From Monarcha castaneiventris obscurior (Eukaryota > Chordata > Aves > Passeriformes > Monarchidae): DNA of 64,000 nucleotides. Both the position numbers and the translations under genes were made by a program. The stretch is from positions 992,001 through 1,056,000 of the forward strand of contig JAMPIT010000269.1 in assembly GCA_026261815.1 (NCBI GenBank). The letters run 5' to 3'. Each line of letters begins with the position of its first letter. Position 1 is the stretch's first letter. Shown one piece after another: positions 25,961 to 37,900 of this stretch. Under the pieces are notes generated by a model. That model did not search any database, was not told the DNA's origin, and was given only the letters and a program-made list of their open reading frames with translations.

Positions 25961-27976
25961 AGCCAGCACAGTGCCCTTGGGTTTGTGTGAGAGCCCCACG
26001 GGGATTTGTGCTGCTGGAGGCTTCTCCTCCTGGCTTGAGGCTCAGGGTGGGAAGGGAATTAAAAGCCTGACCAAGGTTCTGCCACCTCAGCGGGTCCCTG
26101 GAACGGGGCCCTGCCCATCCCCACCCTCATTCCAGCTGGAACAGTGAGGAAGATTCCTCCAGCTTGATATTTTAGGAGTGGGAGTTCCATGTAAGAGGAA
26201 GGTGAGGAGGTTTTTGCTGCTCTGGGAGGAAAGCATCGCCATGGGCTGTGCTACAAGACCCCTTTGTGCTGCCTGAGCCACCTTCTCCATCTCCAAACCC
26301 TGGAGCATTTATCTTGCCTCAGGAAGCCATTGGTTGTGCCCTGAGGAGGAGCTGGCACCGTGACCACGTTATCTGGGATGTGGCTGTGCCTGGCAGTGAC
26401 ACTGGGGAAGGCACACGGGGTGGCTGAAGGGGAGCACAGGATAATCCAAAAGCAGGGACAGGAGGCCCTTTGGCTGCTGGCCTCTGGAATTATCACTGTG
26501 CCCACAGGGTCTGGGAGCTGCCTTGGGTACTAAATTTGGTTGTAATGTCAAACAAGATCGCTAAAAAAGCCCGAAATTCAGTCCCAGGTCTTGGGATGTT
26601 TGAATGTCCATCAGAGCACTGGTGAAGGACTCTTAGTGGGTGAGTTGGGGTAAGCTTTGTTTTTAATGGAGAAGAGTTCTCTAACTCCATAATCTGCCCA
26701 GGCTGTGGGGTGTTGAGCTGATTTTACTCTGATAATGCCATAAGCTGGTCTGTGATAATTGCTTTTTGTAATTGGAAGGAATTGATGATGATGCTAATTG
26801 TGCTGCTGCCACCCAGCACGGAGGGGCCGAGTTAATCCCTGCCTGCCCCCGGAGCTGCAGATCCTGATGTGATCAGCCCCTCTTGGAAACTGAGGGGGGG
26901 GGGGTTAATTCTGAGCAGATTGAATTTCAGCGGGAAAAGCCAGATATTTTTCTACAAATCTACAGCATTTTATAGCAGGTTTAAAGTCTGCTTCAAGATC
27001 ATCAGACTGATTTATCTTAAAAGGAAAAGGATTTAATTCTGTTACAAGCAGCTGTGTGACCTGCCCTGCCGACACAGTGAGGGAAGTGAAACGCTGAGGA
27101 GTTTTGAGTTTGCTCTTCAGACACTGCAGTCCAGACCCCACAGCTCATTCCAGTGCAGAGACCTCGTAGCTTCTTTGCTGCCTTTATTTTCCCTGGTTGC
27201 TTTGTGTGTGTTTGTGCGGGGGCTGACGTTTCCCAAAGGTTACATCCCTGCCAGTGACAAACATCTTCTGTCGTCACGACTCCTTTAAATGTGTTTTTAT
27301 CCCATAAATCCATCCCTTGGTTCTCCATCTTTGAAAGCCTCCGTCTGATGAGGCAGAGCAGGGCTTTGGGTAAACCTGGTTTTCTTCAGGGGAGGGGGGC
27401 TGGAAGGAGGGAAGCACAGGCAGTGCCATCCTCCCTGACAAATCAGGGTTTGGTCTCACGTCCCAACACTTTGGTGTTTATGTTCCGTCTGTTTAATGTT
27501 CTCCCTTCGCTGGGATCATCATTCTCTTAAATGCTCTGCTTTAAAGTAAATGTTTTAATGTTTTCTCTTCACCAAACCCCACATTCCAGGCTCAGCAAGC
27601 AGAGCATCAGTGTGTGCTCCCTCCCGGAGCAGCCCCGAGGGTGAGGGTGACAGGAATGGGGACCTTGAACCCCTCTCACCACCCCAAAAATCCCCCGACC
27701 CGAGGAGAGCCAAAATTTATAAACACACTTGTGAAATAATGAACTCTGGGAACGCTGGCCGTGTTTGTCATTTCTCTGCCCATTTCACTGCACATAAAGT
27801 GGGTTCACCATCGAACTCCTGTCACTTGATTTATGCCCGTGCGGCTGCTCCATAATTTAAATTGAATTCCTAATTTCTTCACTGAAACCCCCTCGGATAA
27901 TTAGTATTAAGGTTAACTGCAGAAGGGGAGCTGAACAGTGAATGGATTCGTTGGTTGTGCCGTGTCTTAGACCACA

Positions 27977-28080
27977 GGAGAAGGGAACACACTCCAAGGG
28001 ATGCTGCTCAGGGAAGGGTTTGGCATGGCTGGAACACACCCCAAGGGATATTGGCCAGGAAAAGGTTTGGCATGGCTGGA
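27977..28080. repeat. Imperfect duplication of about 48 bp in intron 4
   Basis: GGAACACACTCCAAGGGATG near 27983 and GGAACACACCCCAAGGGATA near 28030 each lead to an AGGGTTTGGCATGGCTGG or AAAGGTTTGGCATGGCTGG end. A third partial TAGCATGGCTG follows. Confidence 0.85.
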
Positions 28081-29309
28081 TTTAGCATGGCTGCTTGGTC
28101 CTTGCTCCTGAGCTGTGCCCAGGCTCCTGCAGGCACAGGGGAAGGGTGCCCTGGCTGGGAGGGAGGCTTGGGCACAGGAGGGCAGAGAGATGGCAAAGGG
28201 ATCACAGAGCTGAAATCTTTTCCCTGTTTTCAGTGCGGAACGTGTGATGTTGTACCTCACACATAGGTAACTCCTCTTTGCACAGATGTGTCCAATCATG
28301 ATCTAATTCCACAGGCTGAGGTGCCCCAGACCTGGAGCCTTTTCCAGGTGAGTTTCCAGCCCTTGGCCGGGACGTGCAGGGCTGGATCCGTCCCAGCAAA
28401 GCCGTGAGCGCTGCTGTGGAGGGGAATCTGCTGTCTGGCACCAAACGTAATTGGCTTTGATGGTCAGCATTTGCAGATTTGTTTAGGAACTGGAAAATGT
28501 ACAAATTGCAGCCCATCTGCGCAGAGCTGAGTGCTAATGAATGCCTGCAGCTACCACAGCCATAAGCTCATTACCACAAAGTTCCAAGTCCTTCCACAAG
28601 TTGCTAAACAAGGTTATTCATCTGAACGGAGTGGAGAAGGGAGTTTGACTGCAGGGCACAGCCAGAGCTCCTCCAGGTCTAGAAAAGCTGTTAAATAATG
28701 CCCCATTCTTTGGTCTTTTAATAGAATCCGTTGATTTTATTTCTATTTTTAATTTTGCGCTGCTGTAACCGCAGCTTGCCATGCCTTAACTGTTTTCTGT
28801 TAATGTTTCGAGCAGAGAGGTGCCTTGCGGGTGATTCCTGGGTGTGCTCGGAGACGTGGGGTGGTGAACTGGAGAAGATGGATTGGAACACATCATACAC
28901 AGCATTTCAGGGGGTTTATGGAGCATGGCAGCAAACACTAATGGCCTCTGTTCTCAGGGTGTTTGTGTCAGCTGGGAATCTGCGATGATGACTTGGCTCT
29001 TCCTCTGTGTGCCATGTCAGGCAATTTTGGATCTCTGTTTCTCCTCAGAAAAGTGGAATTAATAATAATTATCTGTTTTATAGAACTGGTAGTTGTCCAA
29101 GTGTTTGAACATACAGTGCATGGTGTGGCAGGAGCAATATTTAAAAATATTTCTTATTCTCTCTCGGCTGAGGTTTCATTCCGTGTTCCTTGAGGAAGAA
29201 ATCAGCTTTTCTAGGTTACCAGTCAAAGGAAGCATTTCCCCATCCAATTAACGAGATCATGAGGTGCCTTTGGCCTCCTCCACATTTTCCTGTGCTCCTC
29301 CCCTGCCAG

Positions 29310-29490
29310 GTGGAGTGGCTGAAGAACGAGGAGCCCATCGATTCCAACCTGGACGAGAACATCGACACCAGGGCCGACCACAACCTCATCATCCGCCAGG
29401 CGCGCCTGTCCGACTCGGGCAACTACACCTGCATGGCTGCCAACATCGTGGCCAAGAGGAGGAGCCTGTCAGCCACCGTGGTGGTCTATG
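29310..29490 (+). CDS. UNC5D: UNC5D exon 5: second part of Ig domain 2
   Basis: 181 nt, entering in phase 0. It codes [54 protein letters not shown] and ATVVVY. YTC supplies the second Ig2 cysteine, and NYT is a glycosylation sequon. It ends with one base of a Val codon before GTCAGT. The [15 protein letters not shown] segment is specific to UNC5D within the family. Confidence 0.98.
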
Positions 29491-29688
29491 GTCAGTGAGG
29501 AGGGGCTGGGGGGGCTGAGCTGCTGTTGCTGCCCCGCTTTGATTCGTGCCGCTGTTGCTGCCCTGGGTGGGATGTGGCACAGCCGGGGTCACGCAGCCAA
29601 GCCCTTCCTGCTGGGATGGATTTGGGTGCTGGGGGGCTCTGGCCCAGCCCCACGGCCCCACAGCCCCACAGCTGTCGGTGTTTTGCAG

Positions 29689-29856
29689 TGAACGGGGGCT
29701 GGTCCTCGTGGACGGAGTGGTCGAGCTGCAACGCGCGCTGCGGCCGGGGCTGGCAGAAACGCTCGCGCACCTGCACCAACCCCGCGCCCCTCAACGGGGG
29801 AGCCTTCTGCGAGGGCATGTCCGTGCAGAAAATCACCTGCACCTCCCTGTGCCCCG
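29689..29856 (+). CDS. UNC5D: UNC5D exon 6: thrombospondin type-1 repeat 1
   Basis: 168 nt, phase 1 at both ends, one domain per exon. It codes [36 protein letters not shown] and [18 protein letters not shown]. It has the WSSWTEW tryptophan ladder (candidate C-mannosylation WxxW sites), the RSRTC arginine strand and six cysteines. Intron 5 upstream is only 198 bp. Confidence 0.98.
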
Positions 29857-30333
29857 GTGAGTGCCCGGGGGAGGGAGCCTTTGGGGGCCACCTTTACAGA
29901 GAGATCCCGGTGGGAAGCACCAGGCAGGGAGGTGGGAAGGGAATGGGAACGCGGCTCGTGGGAAACCGAGCGTGGTGTGGGTGTGAGAGCAGTGCCAGGC
30001 ACCTCTGGCCTGAGCTGCCATGTGTGTCAGGGCCGGGACTTAGCCTGGCACCACCAAAATGCTGCCAGAACAGCCCCTGGCTCAGGGGGAGAAATCAGGG
30101 AGCTGGGTGAGGGTCTGGGGTCAGTTCAGAGAGGGGAGCTGATGTTAATAACGCCAGAAAGAGAAACACAGAAACCTGAGCGGAGAACTTCATTAACAGC
30201 ATTATTTATCTTGCAAAGTTCACTTTGAAGTGTATTAAACATGGCGTTAGGGGGACAGAGGTGGAACAGGCGTTGCTGCAGGAGCTCCCCGGTGGGACGG
30301 GCAGTGCTGACTGGTGTTTCCCTGCCCACGCAG
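29857..30333 (+). other. UNC5D: UNC5D intron 6 (477 bp)
   Basis: A short intron between the two TSP1 exons, opening with GTGAGT and closing with CCACGCAG. I see no repeat, RNA gene or further exon in it. Confidence 0.85.
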
Positions 30334-30498
30334 TGGACGGGAGCTGGGAGGTGTGGAGCGAGTGGTCGGTGTGCAGCCCCGAGTGCGAGCACCTGCGGGT
30401 GCGGGAATGCGCCGCCCCAGCCCCCAGGAACGGGGGCAAGCACTGCGAGGGCCTGAGCCAGGAGTCGGAGAACTGCACCGAGGGGCTCTGCATCCAAG
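30334..30498 (+). CDS. UNC5D: UNC5D exon 7: thrombospondin type-1 repeat 2
   Basis: 165 nt, phase 1 at both ends. It codes [36 protein letters not shown] and [18 protein letters not shown]. It shows the WEVWSEW ladder, an RVREC strand, six cysteines and an NCT sequon. It is followed by a strong GTGAGC donor. If the intron were retained, the frame would run on for 14 residues to a TGA at 30540. Confidence 0.98.
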
Positions 30499-32023
30499 GT
30501 GAGCTGGGCCAGGGCTGGGGAGGGGTCTTAGGACTGGCCTGAAAGGTGGGCTGGAGCCCAGGGAATCCGTGTGGGTGGGACTCTTGTGTCTGAACTATTC
30601 CCGTGAAAAGGGAGGAGGTTTTCCGTGTGAGGTGTGAAATTTTCCGTGTCTCTGGACTTGTGTCGCGCGTTCCTTGCCTGTGGATGATCAGATGATCCTA
30701 AAAACCCAAATCCAGGGGGTTTTCAGGCTGTAACTCCGACCTCCACAACCAAACGTGCTCCTCAGCCTCTGCGTTTCCTTGCAAGCAAATGGGCAAAGCC
30801 CCACCACGAGAGCTCCGGGTGCAGGAGCTGGTCAAGGTCGGAGTTTGCTCCTTTTGCTGCCTTTAACTGGAGTTAAACCCAGGCAAATCTGCAGCTCCCT
30901 GGGAAAGGCTTTGCCCTTCATCAATGTCTGGGAAGCATCTGGCAGGGGGAAGCTGCTGCTGTCTGCAGCTCAGGGAGCCGGGCAGAGCAGCCCTGCAGCT
31001 GCGCAGGCGCCGCTCACGGGAGGAATTTGTGAGTTTATCCCTGCCCTGAGCCCGCTCCTGTCCCTGTGGAGGGGCTGTCACCTTGTCAGGTGGAACAGCA
31101 GCCCTGGGAGCCATCAGGAGTGCCAGGGCTGAGAGATGTAAACAAGGATATGTCTGGTTTTTCAATGTTGTGTTTAACTACTCCTCTGTCCTTGTTTCTG
31201 TGGTTCTGCATTGCCTTTTCTCGTCTAAACAAAAAGAATTCTCTTTTTTTGCCCTGAGATTTTAACACTTTCCCAGTGGCAGAGAGCGTCCTGTGTATTT
31301 ACTCAGGCTTTAGAGACACCTCAGCTGAGACCTTCAATCAGATTTTGCTGGGGTTTGGTGGGAGGGAGCACTGAGCACTCTGGCTGTGTATCCCAGCACT
31401 GAAAATTCCCAGGGTTGCAGAACAGCTCCGAGGTGTCAGGCAGACAGGCTCTGGTGTTTTAAAGGGCAGAAATGAAATGCAGACTTTGTTCCTTCCTGGT
31501 GTTTTAAGAAGGAATAACCCGTGAGGGTTTGGGAGCTCGTTCATTCATTCAGCTCTCGGGGACCCACGTGGTGATCCCGGGATGTTTCCTGGGCTTCTCC
31601 TCCCTGTCCATTGATGAACGCCTGTCCCTGCCTTTGGCTGCATCAATCCCAAATCCGTCCCGGTGTCCATCAGCATATCCACGGGGGCTGGCAGGAGCTG
31701 AGGCTGCACAGAGGGGACCTGCCACCCCCTTGGCCCCATCTCTGGTGTCCCCGGGGTCACTTCAAGGTGGCCTTCAGGAGCAGCCACACTGCAGGTGGGA
31801 AATGCTCCTGTCCTGCCCCCAGATTCCCTCCTTCCCTCACCGTGGGGTTCTGTGGCAACCCCTGGGTCACTGACACACCTCACCCCTGCCTTGGGGCACA
31901 GGGATAGAGCCAGGGTTGTGCCAGAGAGCTTCTGGCACTGAGGGAGCTGGGGCAGCTCTGCCCTGCGAGGCCTTTGGGGTTCAAACAAACTCATTCCCTC
32001 CTTTTCCTGGGCCGGGGAGGTCC

Positions 32024-32110
32024 TGGAGTCACAGAATCCTGGAGTGGTTGGGGTGGGAAGGGACCTTAAATCCCATCCAGGTGGCTCCAAGCCCATCCAG
32101 CACCCCCAGC
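32024..32110 (-). mobile_element. CR1 LINE 3' end (antisense)
   Basis: GTCACAGAATCCTGGAGTGG then TTGGGGTGGGAAGGGACC, TTAAATCCCATCCAGGTG and GCTCCAAGCCCATCCAGC match, in order, the reverse complement of the avian CR1 3' end. About 85 bases remain. Confidence 0.85.
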
Positions 32111-33061
32111 CTCTGCTCCCAGAGCTGCATTTCCGTGTGGGTTCAGCTGGGCTGGAGTGTTCCGTGTCTCCTGCTCCTTCCATCTCCAAGCGTGTTCCTG
32201 TCTCTCCTTTATGGCAGAGCTGTCCCTGTGTCCTTGTGCCACATTGTTTTTAGGGCTGGGATTGCTTTCTCAGCTAGCAGCAATTGATGCAATTACCCTA
32301 TTTTTTAAAAATCTCTTCTCCCCTGTTCATCTTCCAGTATGTGCCTTTCCTGCTCCGCTTCTCAGCCCATGGGGAATTGTGGAGGAAATGCAGCCCTGAG
32401 CCACAGCAAAGCAATCTCTTGGAGGTTTTTTATCAGGCACAACTCGTTAACTTTGCTCCTTCCGTGAGGCAAAAATAGAAACATTCCTTTGGTTAACAAA
32501 TAAGGACTGAGCTGAAAGGGAGGGTGAGAACGGAGGAGGCCAGGGAAGAACCAGCCTGGATCAGGCTGGGAAAATGCTGATCCTTGGGATGAATGTTCAG
32601 ATCTGTGGGCACTGAATGAAATGGGGATAAAATGGATCAACTCTGAGGTTCTTTACTCGGTCCCTGACTGGAGAGTTTGGGAATAACCCAAAGACACCAC
32701 ACGGGAACATCCCCGTGCTCCCTTTGGCCTTGGATTGCCTGGGTGGATCCAGTCCTTACTGAGGAGCCACTGGAAGAGCTTTTCCTCCAGGGAGTTTCTT
32801 CTGGAACTTGTCACAGTTGTGCAGACCCAAACTTAGATGCAGGGGGAAGATTTCTGTGGGGTTTGGTACAAAGGTTTCCAGGGCTGCTGGATTGACTCCC
32901 TGGGATGCAAAGGTCACTGAGCCCAGACAGTCCCAGTTCCTCACTGGTTTCTGGCCTGTTTATTCTCTCAAGAGTTGATTCCCTCCCAGTATTCCCAGCT
33001 GGATGCTTTGCCAGGGTGGATTTCTCCCTCTCTTGCAGGGGTGAAAGCTTTCTCTTTGCTT

Positions 33062-33067
33062 AATAAA
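33062..33067 (+). promoter_or_regulatory. Candidate intronic polyadenylation signal
   Basis: An AATAAA hexamer is followed 10-45 bases later by GGGGTTTTTTTGAGAGC and TTTTTGTTTTATCTGTCTG, a plausible G/U-rich downstream element. It lies between the last ectodomain exon and the transmembrane exon. Chance hexamers are common in 64 kb, so this is weak. Confidence 0.25.
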
Positions 33068-34187
33068 AGAGAGAGGGGGTTTTTTTGAGAGCTTTTTGTT
33101 TTATCTGTCTGCTTTAAAGTTATTTTTCCTGACTTCAAAACCTATTGATTTCTTCTCCCAGTGCCCAGCACCAAAACAAACGAGTAGGGCCACAAGAACT
33201 GAACTGCAAACACATTTTCACTAATGCACCCCAAACAATCACAGATCATTTCATATTCCATTTTCCAAGCAGCCAGGAGGCTTCTGGATCCAGGAATCTC
33301 CCAGTTCACAGGAATTGCTTTTCCCTTTGCAGTTGGCTGCAGACAGGGAAGGGTTTGCTCCCCTGCAGCCTCCAGTCTGACCCTCCTCACTGGGAGTTTT
33401 TGTGCCTCAGTTTCCTGCAAAACCAAACCCAACCTTGGGCAGGGAAAACAAAACCATCCCACCAGGCTTTTGGCAAGGCCAAAATCCAACGATCTCCTGG
33501 GTTGTTTCTAAGCTGAGCATCCTCACAAACATTGACAACAAGAGCAGGAGCCTCATAATCCACCTGAGTCTCCCATTTTTGGGATTACTTTGGCAGGTTT
33601 TAGGTTATAAATGGTGACTCAAATGCTTGGTATGAGGGAGGCAGAGAAGGCTCATTTTTGAGAGCTGCAGTCCTGCAGAAAAACCCTTTTATCCCCCTTT
33701 TGCATCTGTTGGGCACACATGGATGTGTGTTCATAAACACATGGAGAGGTGCCGTTATTGGGGTGTTTAGGTACAAAAATGTGAATAAACTGGGCATTTT
33801 TCTATTTTATAACTAATTTAGATGCCCATCACCAGCCTTTCCATACATCAAACACACAAAGGGATCATTAATTCTGACCTGAGTCTCTTTGCCAATGATC
33901 CACTGCAAAGTATTGAACTTCCTTCTTGCTGAGGTGTAAATAAACAACAGCTTCCAATAGAGGCAGCAAATAACCTGAATTAACCAAGTGAGAAATTGCT
34001 GTGAAGAAACATCCTGAAAGGGATTTAGGGGGAAAAAGAAAAAAAAAAAACGAAGATGAAGAGAAAAATATGGACAACATAAAATATTCATATTGTCAGC
34101 AAATGAGGAGAAAATGTTTCATTTATAGAGTGAGACAGAAGCAATATAGGAAATAGATATGCTCCATGTAAATTTATTAAGTGCAAC

Positions 34188-34209
34188 TTTCTCTCTCTCT
34201 CTCTCTCAG
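34188..34209 (+). promoter_or_regulatory. (CT)n polypyrimidine tract of the exon 8 acceptor
   Basis: TTT followed by eight CT units and CAG directly precedes the microexon. Such long CU tracts are typical PTB-binding silencers or enhancers beside regulated microexons, as known from neuronal splicing. Use here is inferred. Confidence 0.6.
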
Positions 34210-34242
34210 ATAAAAAACCTCCTCATGAAATAAAATCCCAAA
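34210..34242 (+). CDS. UNC5D: UNC5D exon 8: 33-nt juxtamembrane microexon
   Basis: The exon codes D-KKPPHEIKSQ plus one base of the next codon. It is phase 1 at both ends, so inclusion or skipping keeps frame. The residues match the DKKP-HEIK-Q stretch of mammalian UNC5D between the second TSP1 repeat and the membrane helix. The acceptor is a (CT)n CAG and the donor is GTAAGT, followed by a run of seven T. In the paralogue UNC5B, a short exon at this position is alternatively spliced under NOVA2 control (from memory of the literature). YCAY words occur nearby (TCAC 34258, CCAT 34292, TCAT 34130). The exon itself contains AATAAA at 34229-34234. Confidence 0.9.
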
Positions 34243-34689
34243 GTAAGTTGGTTTTTTTCACTTGTAAATATGATTTTCCTTATCTTCTCTGCCATTTGGG
34301 TTATTTGTTTAGGAGCTAAGTAGGAGCCAAGGGTTTATGAGAGCCTTCAGCATCTGCTGAGAGCATCTTGGGAGCAGCTCTGTGCTCCCAGCTTCAGGGT
34401 GAGCCAGGGGAGTGCTCACCCTCAGCAATTTGTGTCTGACAGGGAGCCCTGGCTCCAGGCTTGGCATCAATCTCTGGAGCACCTGGAATTAGGAAAAAAG
34501 GAATTAATGCAAGAGTTTGGGGTCCTTGGTGCAGATCTGGTTCTGCCGCTGGCTCTGACCTTGCTCAGCTCCCTCCAGGCTTCCTGCCTCACCTGGAGGG
34601 CGATTCTGTGCCTTTCCCTGTGCCTGGGGAACACCTCGGGGCTGCCCTGGGGCTGCTCCTGCACCTGCAGCTCTGCCCAGAGCCCTGGC

Positions 34690-34965
34690 AGGGGAGTGGC
34701 ACCAGGGCACGAGGGACAGGACGAGAGGGAGCAGCCTTGAGCCGTGCCAGGGAAGGGCTGGATCAGACATCAGGAGGAATTTCATTTCCCCATGGGAAGG
34801 GCTGTGAAGAGTTGGCAGGAGCTGCCCAGGAGGGGTAGAGTGCCCAGCCCTGGGGTGGCACCCGGGGCCGTGGTTGGTGCTGACCACAGTGGTGCTGCTG
34901 TGCTGGGGGCTGGAGCTGGGGATCTCCAAGGGCTTCTCCACCCTTGGTGACTCTGTGATTTCACA
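34690..34965 (+). mobile_element. CR1 LINE 3' region (sense), longest copy in window
   Basis: In CR1 order it shows GGGACAGGACGAGAGGGAGC, AGCCTTGAGCCGTGCCAG, CATCAGGAGGAATTTC, GCAGGAGCTGCCCAGGAG, GGGGATCTCCAAGGGCTT and the TGACTCTGTGATTTC terminus. About 275 bp are kept and the internal part is diverged. Nothing coding remains. Confidence 0.8.
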
Positions 34966-37900
34966 TTCCTGGTTCTTAGCTTTTTCTCAGGGTACCCAAA
35001 ATCAAAGTTAGGGAGCTGTGAAAGGTGCTGAGGCTGCCTTGAGCATTTCTGCTTTGGGCTTGTCTGGGTGTGAAGTGAGAAGTGCCCTGGGAAGTGCCCT
35101 GTGGCTGCTCTGTGCCAGGCTGGGCACAGGCAGAGGGTTCCATTTGTTTGTCTGTGCAGTTCCATTGCATAGAGAAAATGGAGAGGATCCCACTCAAATG
35201 GCTCCATTTTCTGATTTACCCAAAAAAGGAGCTGCAGTGGGATTGGTTTGGGCTGTGACAGGGCTGGGTTCCAGCCCGGGGCAGGGACACAGAGCTCAGC
35301 TCTCTGCTGCTGTCTGAGCAGGAACTGCTCCAGGACCTCCTGACTCATCAGAGATGCAAAATCAAAGCCAATTATGAAGATAATTGAGGGCCAACCTGCT
35401 GCACTGAATGATCTCTTACCAGAGTCCCTGACTTTGGCTCCTTGTGCTCCAAGAGTGAGGAAAAGGCCTTTGGGCCGTGGGAGTGATGGAGAACTCGGGA
35501 AGGGAAAGGGAAGAAGCTCTGGGATCTCCTGCCAAGGATCCCAGGATCTCCTGTCCTGCTGTGTGCCCTGCACAGCCCCTGCAAAGCACTCGTTGTAAAT
35601 GAGATAATTTAATCAATTACGTCTCCTAATGTACTAAACCAAATGTTTCATTTTCTGCTCCTGCACATCTTAAATTATCTTCAGGTGCTTTATGAAACTT
35701 AATCATAGTTAATAGAAACTTCATTACCATCAAATGTGCTTTCAATAAATGTTGTGTAACAGTGTCAGGAGGTGGAGTGAAAAATGGGCTGCAATTACCA
35801 CAAACATGGATCCTGGAGCAGGAAGGGATAAAACTCGTGGTGCCTGCCAGGGTCCCTCCCGCCCCTGGGCCAGGAGGATGCAGCTCATTAAGGAATAATT
35901 GGTTGACTATAAATGTTTGCTTCTCTAGTTTGTTTGTTTGGTTCCCACTTTGTTCCCTTCTGGGAGAAAATAAAAGCAGAACCTCACCCTGCTCCCCCAG
36001 ATTTCCCACGCCCTCCTCCTTCCCTTAATTTCTAATCTCCCGTGGAAGGAATTCTCAAAAAGAAAAGATTAGAAGGTGAAGAGATGAAAATTACTTTTAA
36101 AAAACCAGTGATTGCTTCTGAAGAAACCCCAAAATCCTAAATCAAGAAGAAAGGCTCCTTTCTCATGGAGTTGTGTTCCATGGGAATAATTCAGGGAATA
36201 CTGAGTCGCTCTGGGTTTGCCCTTTTAGCATAAAACTGTTTAAAAAATCCACTAAATCCTGGAAAGGATCCTTTGCCTCTGAACTCTGTGGTCCCTTGGG
36301 GTTTGTGGTGGGTTTTCCTGGCACTGGGGCAGTTACGGGTGACTCCTGCAAGTGCTCCACGGAACAGAGCAGCAACTATTTTATTACAGGGAAGGAACCT
36401 CAGGAGGAATTCCTGTGGGAGATTTTAATCATAAAATTTATAGGCCGGTGTCCAGTTCAAGTTCTCAATGGAAAGAAAATTCTTCTCCTCAGAAAGGTTT
36501 TGCTTGAGTCAAACTGCTCCCAGTGTTTTTGGATTCCATGCTCTGCCTCTCATCTCTAACCCACGTACAACGGTTTAAAAGCAAGAAACTGGAATTGCCT
36601 GGCATGGGAATCAATGGAAAAGGAGAAACTTGAGGAGGTTTAGAGTCAGAAATTGCAGTTGCTCACAGCGAGTGCCTGAGGAGTGGCTCCTGCTCTGCTT
36701 TGGAGGGCAGCAGATTCTGAGGTTCTCCCCCCACTGCTGTCCTGGGGGCTGGAAGTTTTCCTGCCAGGATATTTCTGCACCTTCCAGACTCGATAATTTC
36801 TCATCCCAGCAAGGCAGAAGAGGTAATTCAGATTTTCTGCACTTTCCTTTTTTAAAGTAATGATCCAAAGGGAAGAGTTAAAGATGCTTTGTGGTGCCAT
36901 AACCACGAGCTCTCGATGGCTCCCTGGGAAGGGAAAGACCCCGATTGTTCCTGGGTTTCTGGAGATCCATCACCTCCCTTCTCCTGCCTCACTCACTGCT
37001 CTCATTACCCACAGAAATTAAGTCAACAATAGCGTTCCATAATTAATTCCCTGTAACAACAAGGCAGCTTGGGAATAGGAAATGGGAAGGAATAGAAATG
37101 TAATTATTGTCTGTACTTTGCTTTCTGCACCTGGTCCTGGGGAAGGAAACAGAGCTGTGGGAGTGGGGCTGTGGATTGGGATTTGTGTTGGCTTGGTCTG
37201 ATCAGAGCCATTTCCAGTTTGTCTCTGTGCCCCTGGGGGTTTGCATTTGATTTTTCTGTCTGGCCTCCCCCGTGGTTACATTGTCAGCCAATATCTTACC
37301 TCTGTGCAGTCCCTGACTGAGCCTAAAACGCTCAAAATTCCCTTTCCAGCATTTTTCAAGGGGAGATCTAATAGAAAAAATGAAAAAAAAAAAAGGCTTC
37401 AGGGAAAAAATGTTTCTCTCTAGTGATTGATTTGGTAGAACTGTGTGGCAATGGAATTGTTCTAAGGAGTTGAATTTTGTAACTTCTCAAGTTTGTTCTG
37501 TGTGGTTTCCTGCCGTGACCTGCCACAGAAGGTGGATTCCTCCTCAAAGCTGATATTTCCATGCAAACTTTGTGATTTTTCTTTTTCCTTTCCCAGCAAG
37601 TTGTGAATGTGTCAAAAGCAGAACCATTTTCCATTTGGGGATTATTTGAAAGCACAGCAGAAATTTTCCAGGGGTATTTCTGTGGCTAAATAGTGGTTCT
37701 GGTAAAACTGATACCAAAACATTTGTTTTGGGTTGAGTGGGATGCTGGAATCTCATGGTTGGGGTTGACTGGGACCAGTTGGAGAGCGGGGATGGGGGAG
37801 GGATGTTTTCTGTTAAGGATGTTTGAACCAAACATTGGATTTTACTTTTGATTGGAGTCCCAGCCTCATTCCCAGCCCCTGGAGCAGGGTTTGGGGGTCC

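Larger units (their letters stand above)
15426..29309 (+). other. UNC5D: UNC5D intron 4 (13.9 kb)
   Basis: The longest intron in the window. It contains a triple 58-bp repeat (16420), a 30-bp duplication (18839), one CR1 3' end (24383), an imperfect 45-50 bp duplication (27977) and two stretches that look like candidate conserved elements (22690-23100, 25690-25960). Open frames here are short and have no recognisable domain. A run of ten G at about 26893 is a simple repeat. It closes with CCCCTGCCAG. Confidence 0.82.
30499..34209 (+). other. UNC5D: UNC5D intron 7
   Basis: A 3.7 kb intron. It holds one antisense CR1 3' end (32024) and an AATAAA at 33062-33067 followed by a G/T-rich stretch. 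It becomes AT-rich in its last 400 bp and ends in a TTT(CT)n CAG acceptor. No extra exon is recognised. Confidence 0.85.

Noticed and set aside
37741..37790. Possible antisense CR1 start (CATGGTTGGGGTTGACTGG)
   Set aside because: Only about 20 bases resemble CR1 and the match does not continue, so it was not listed.
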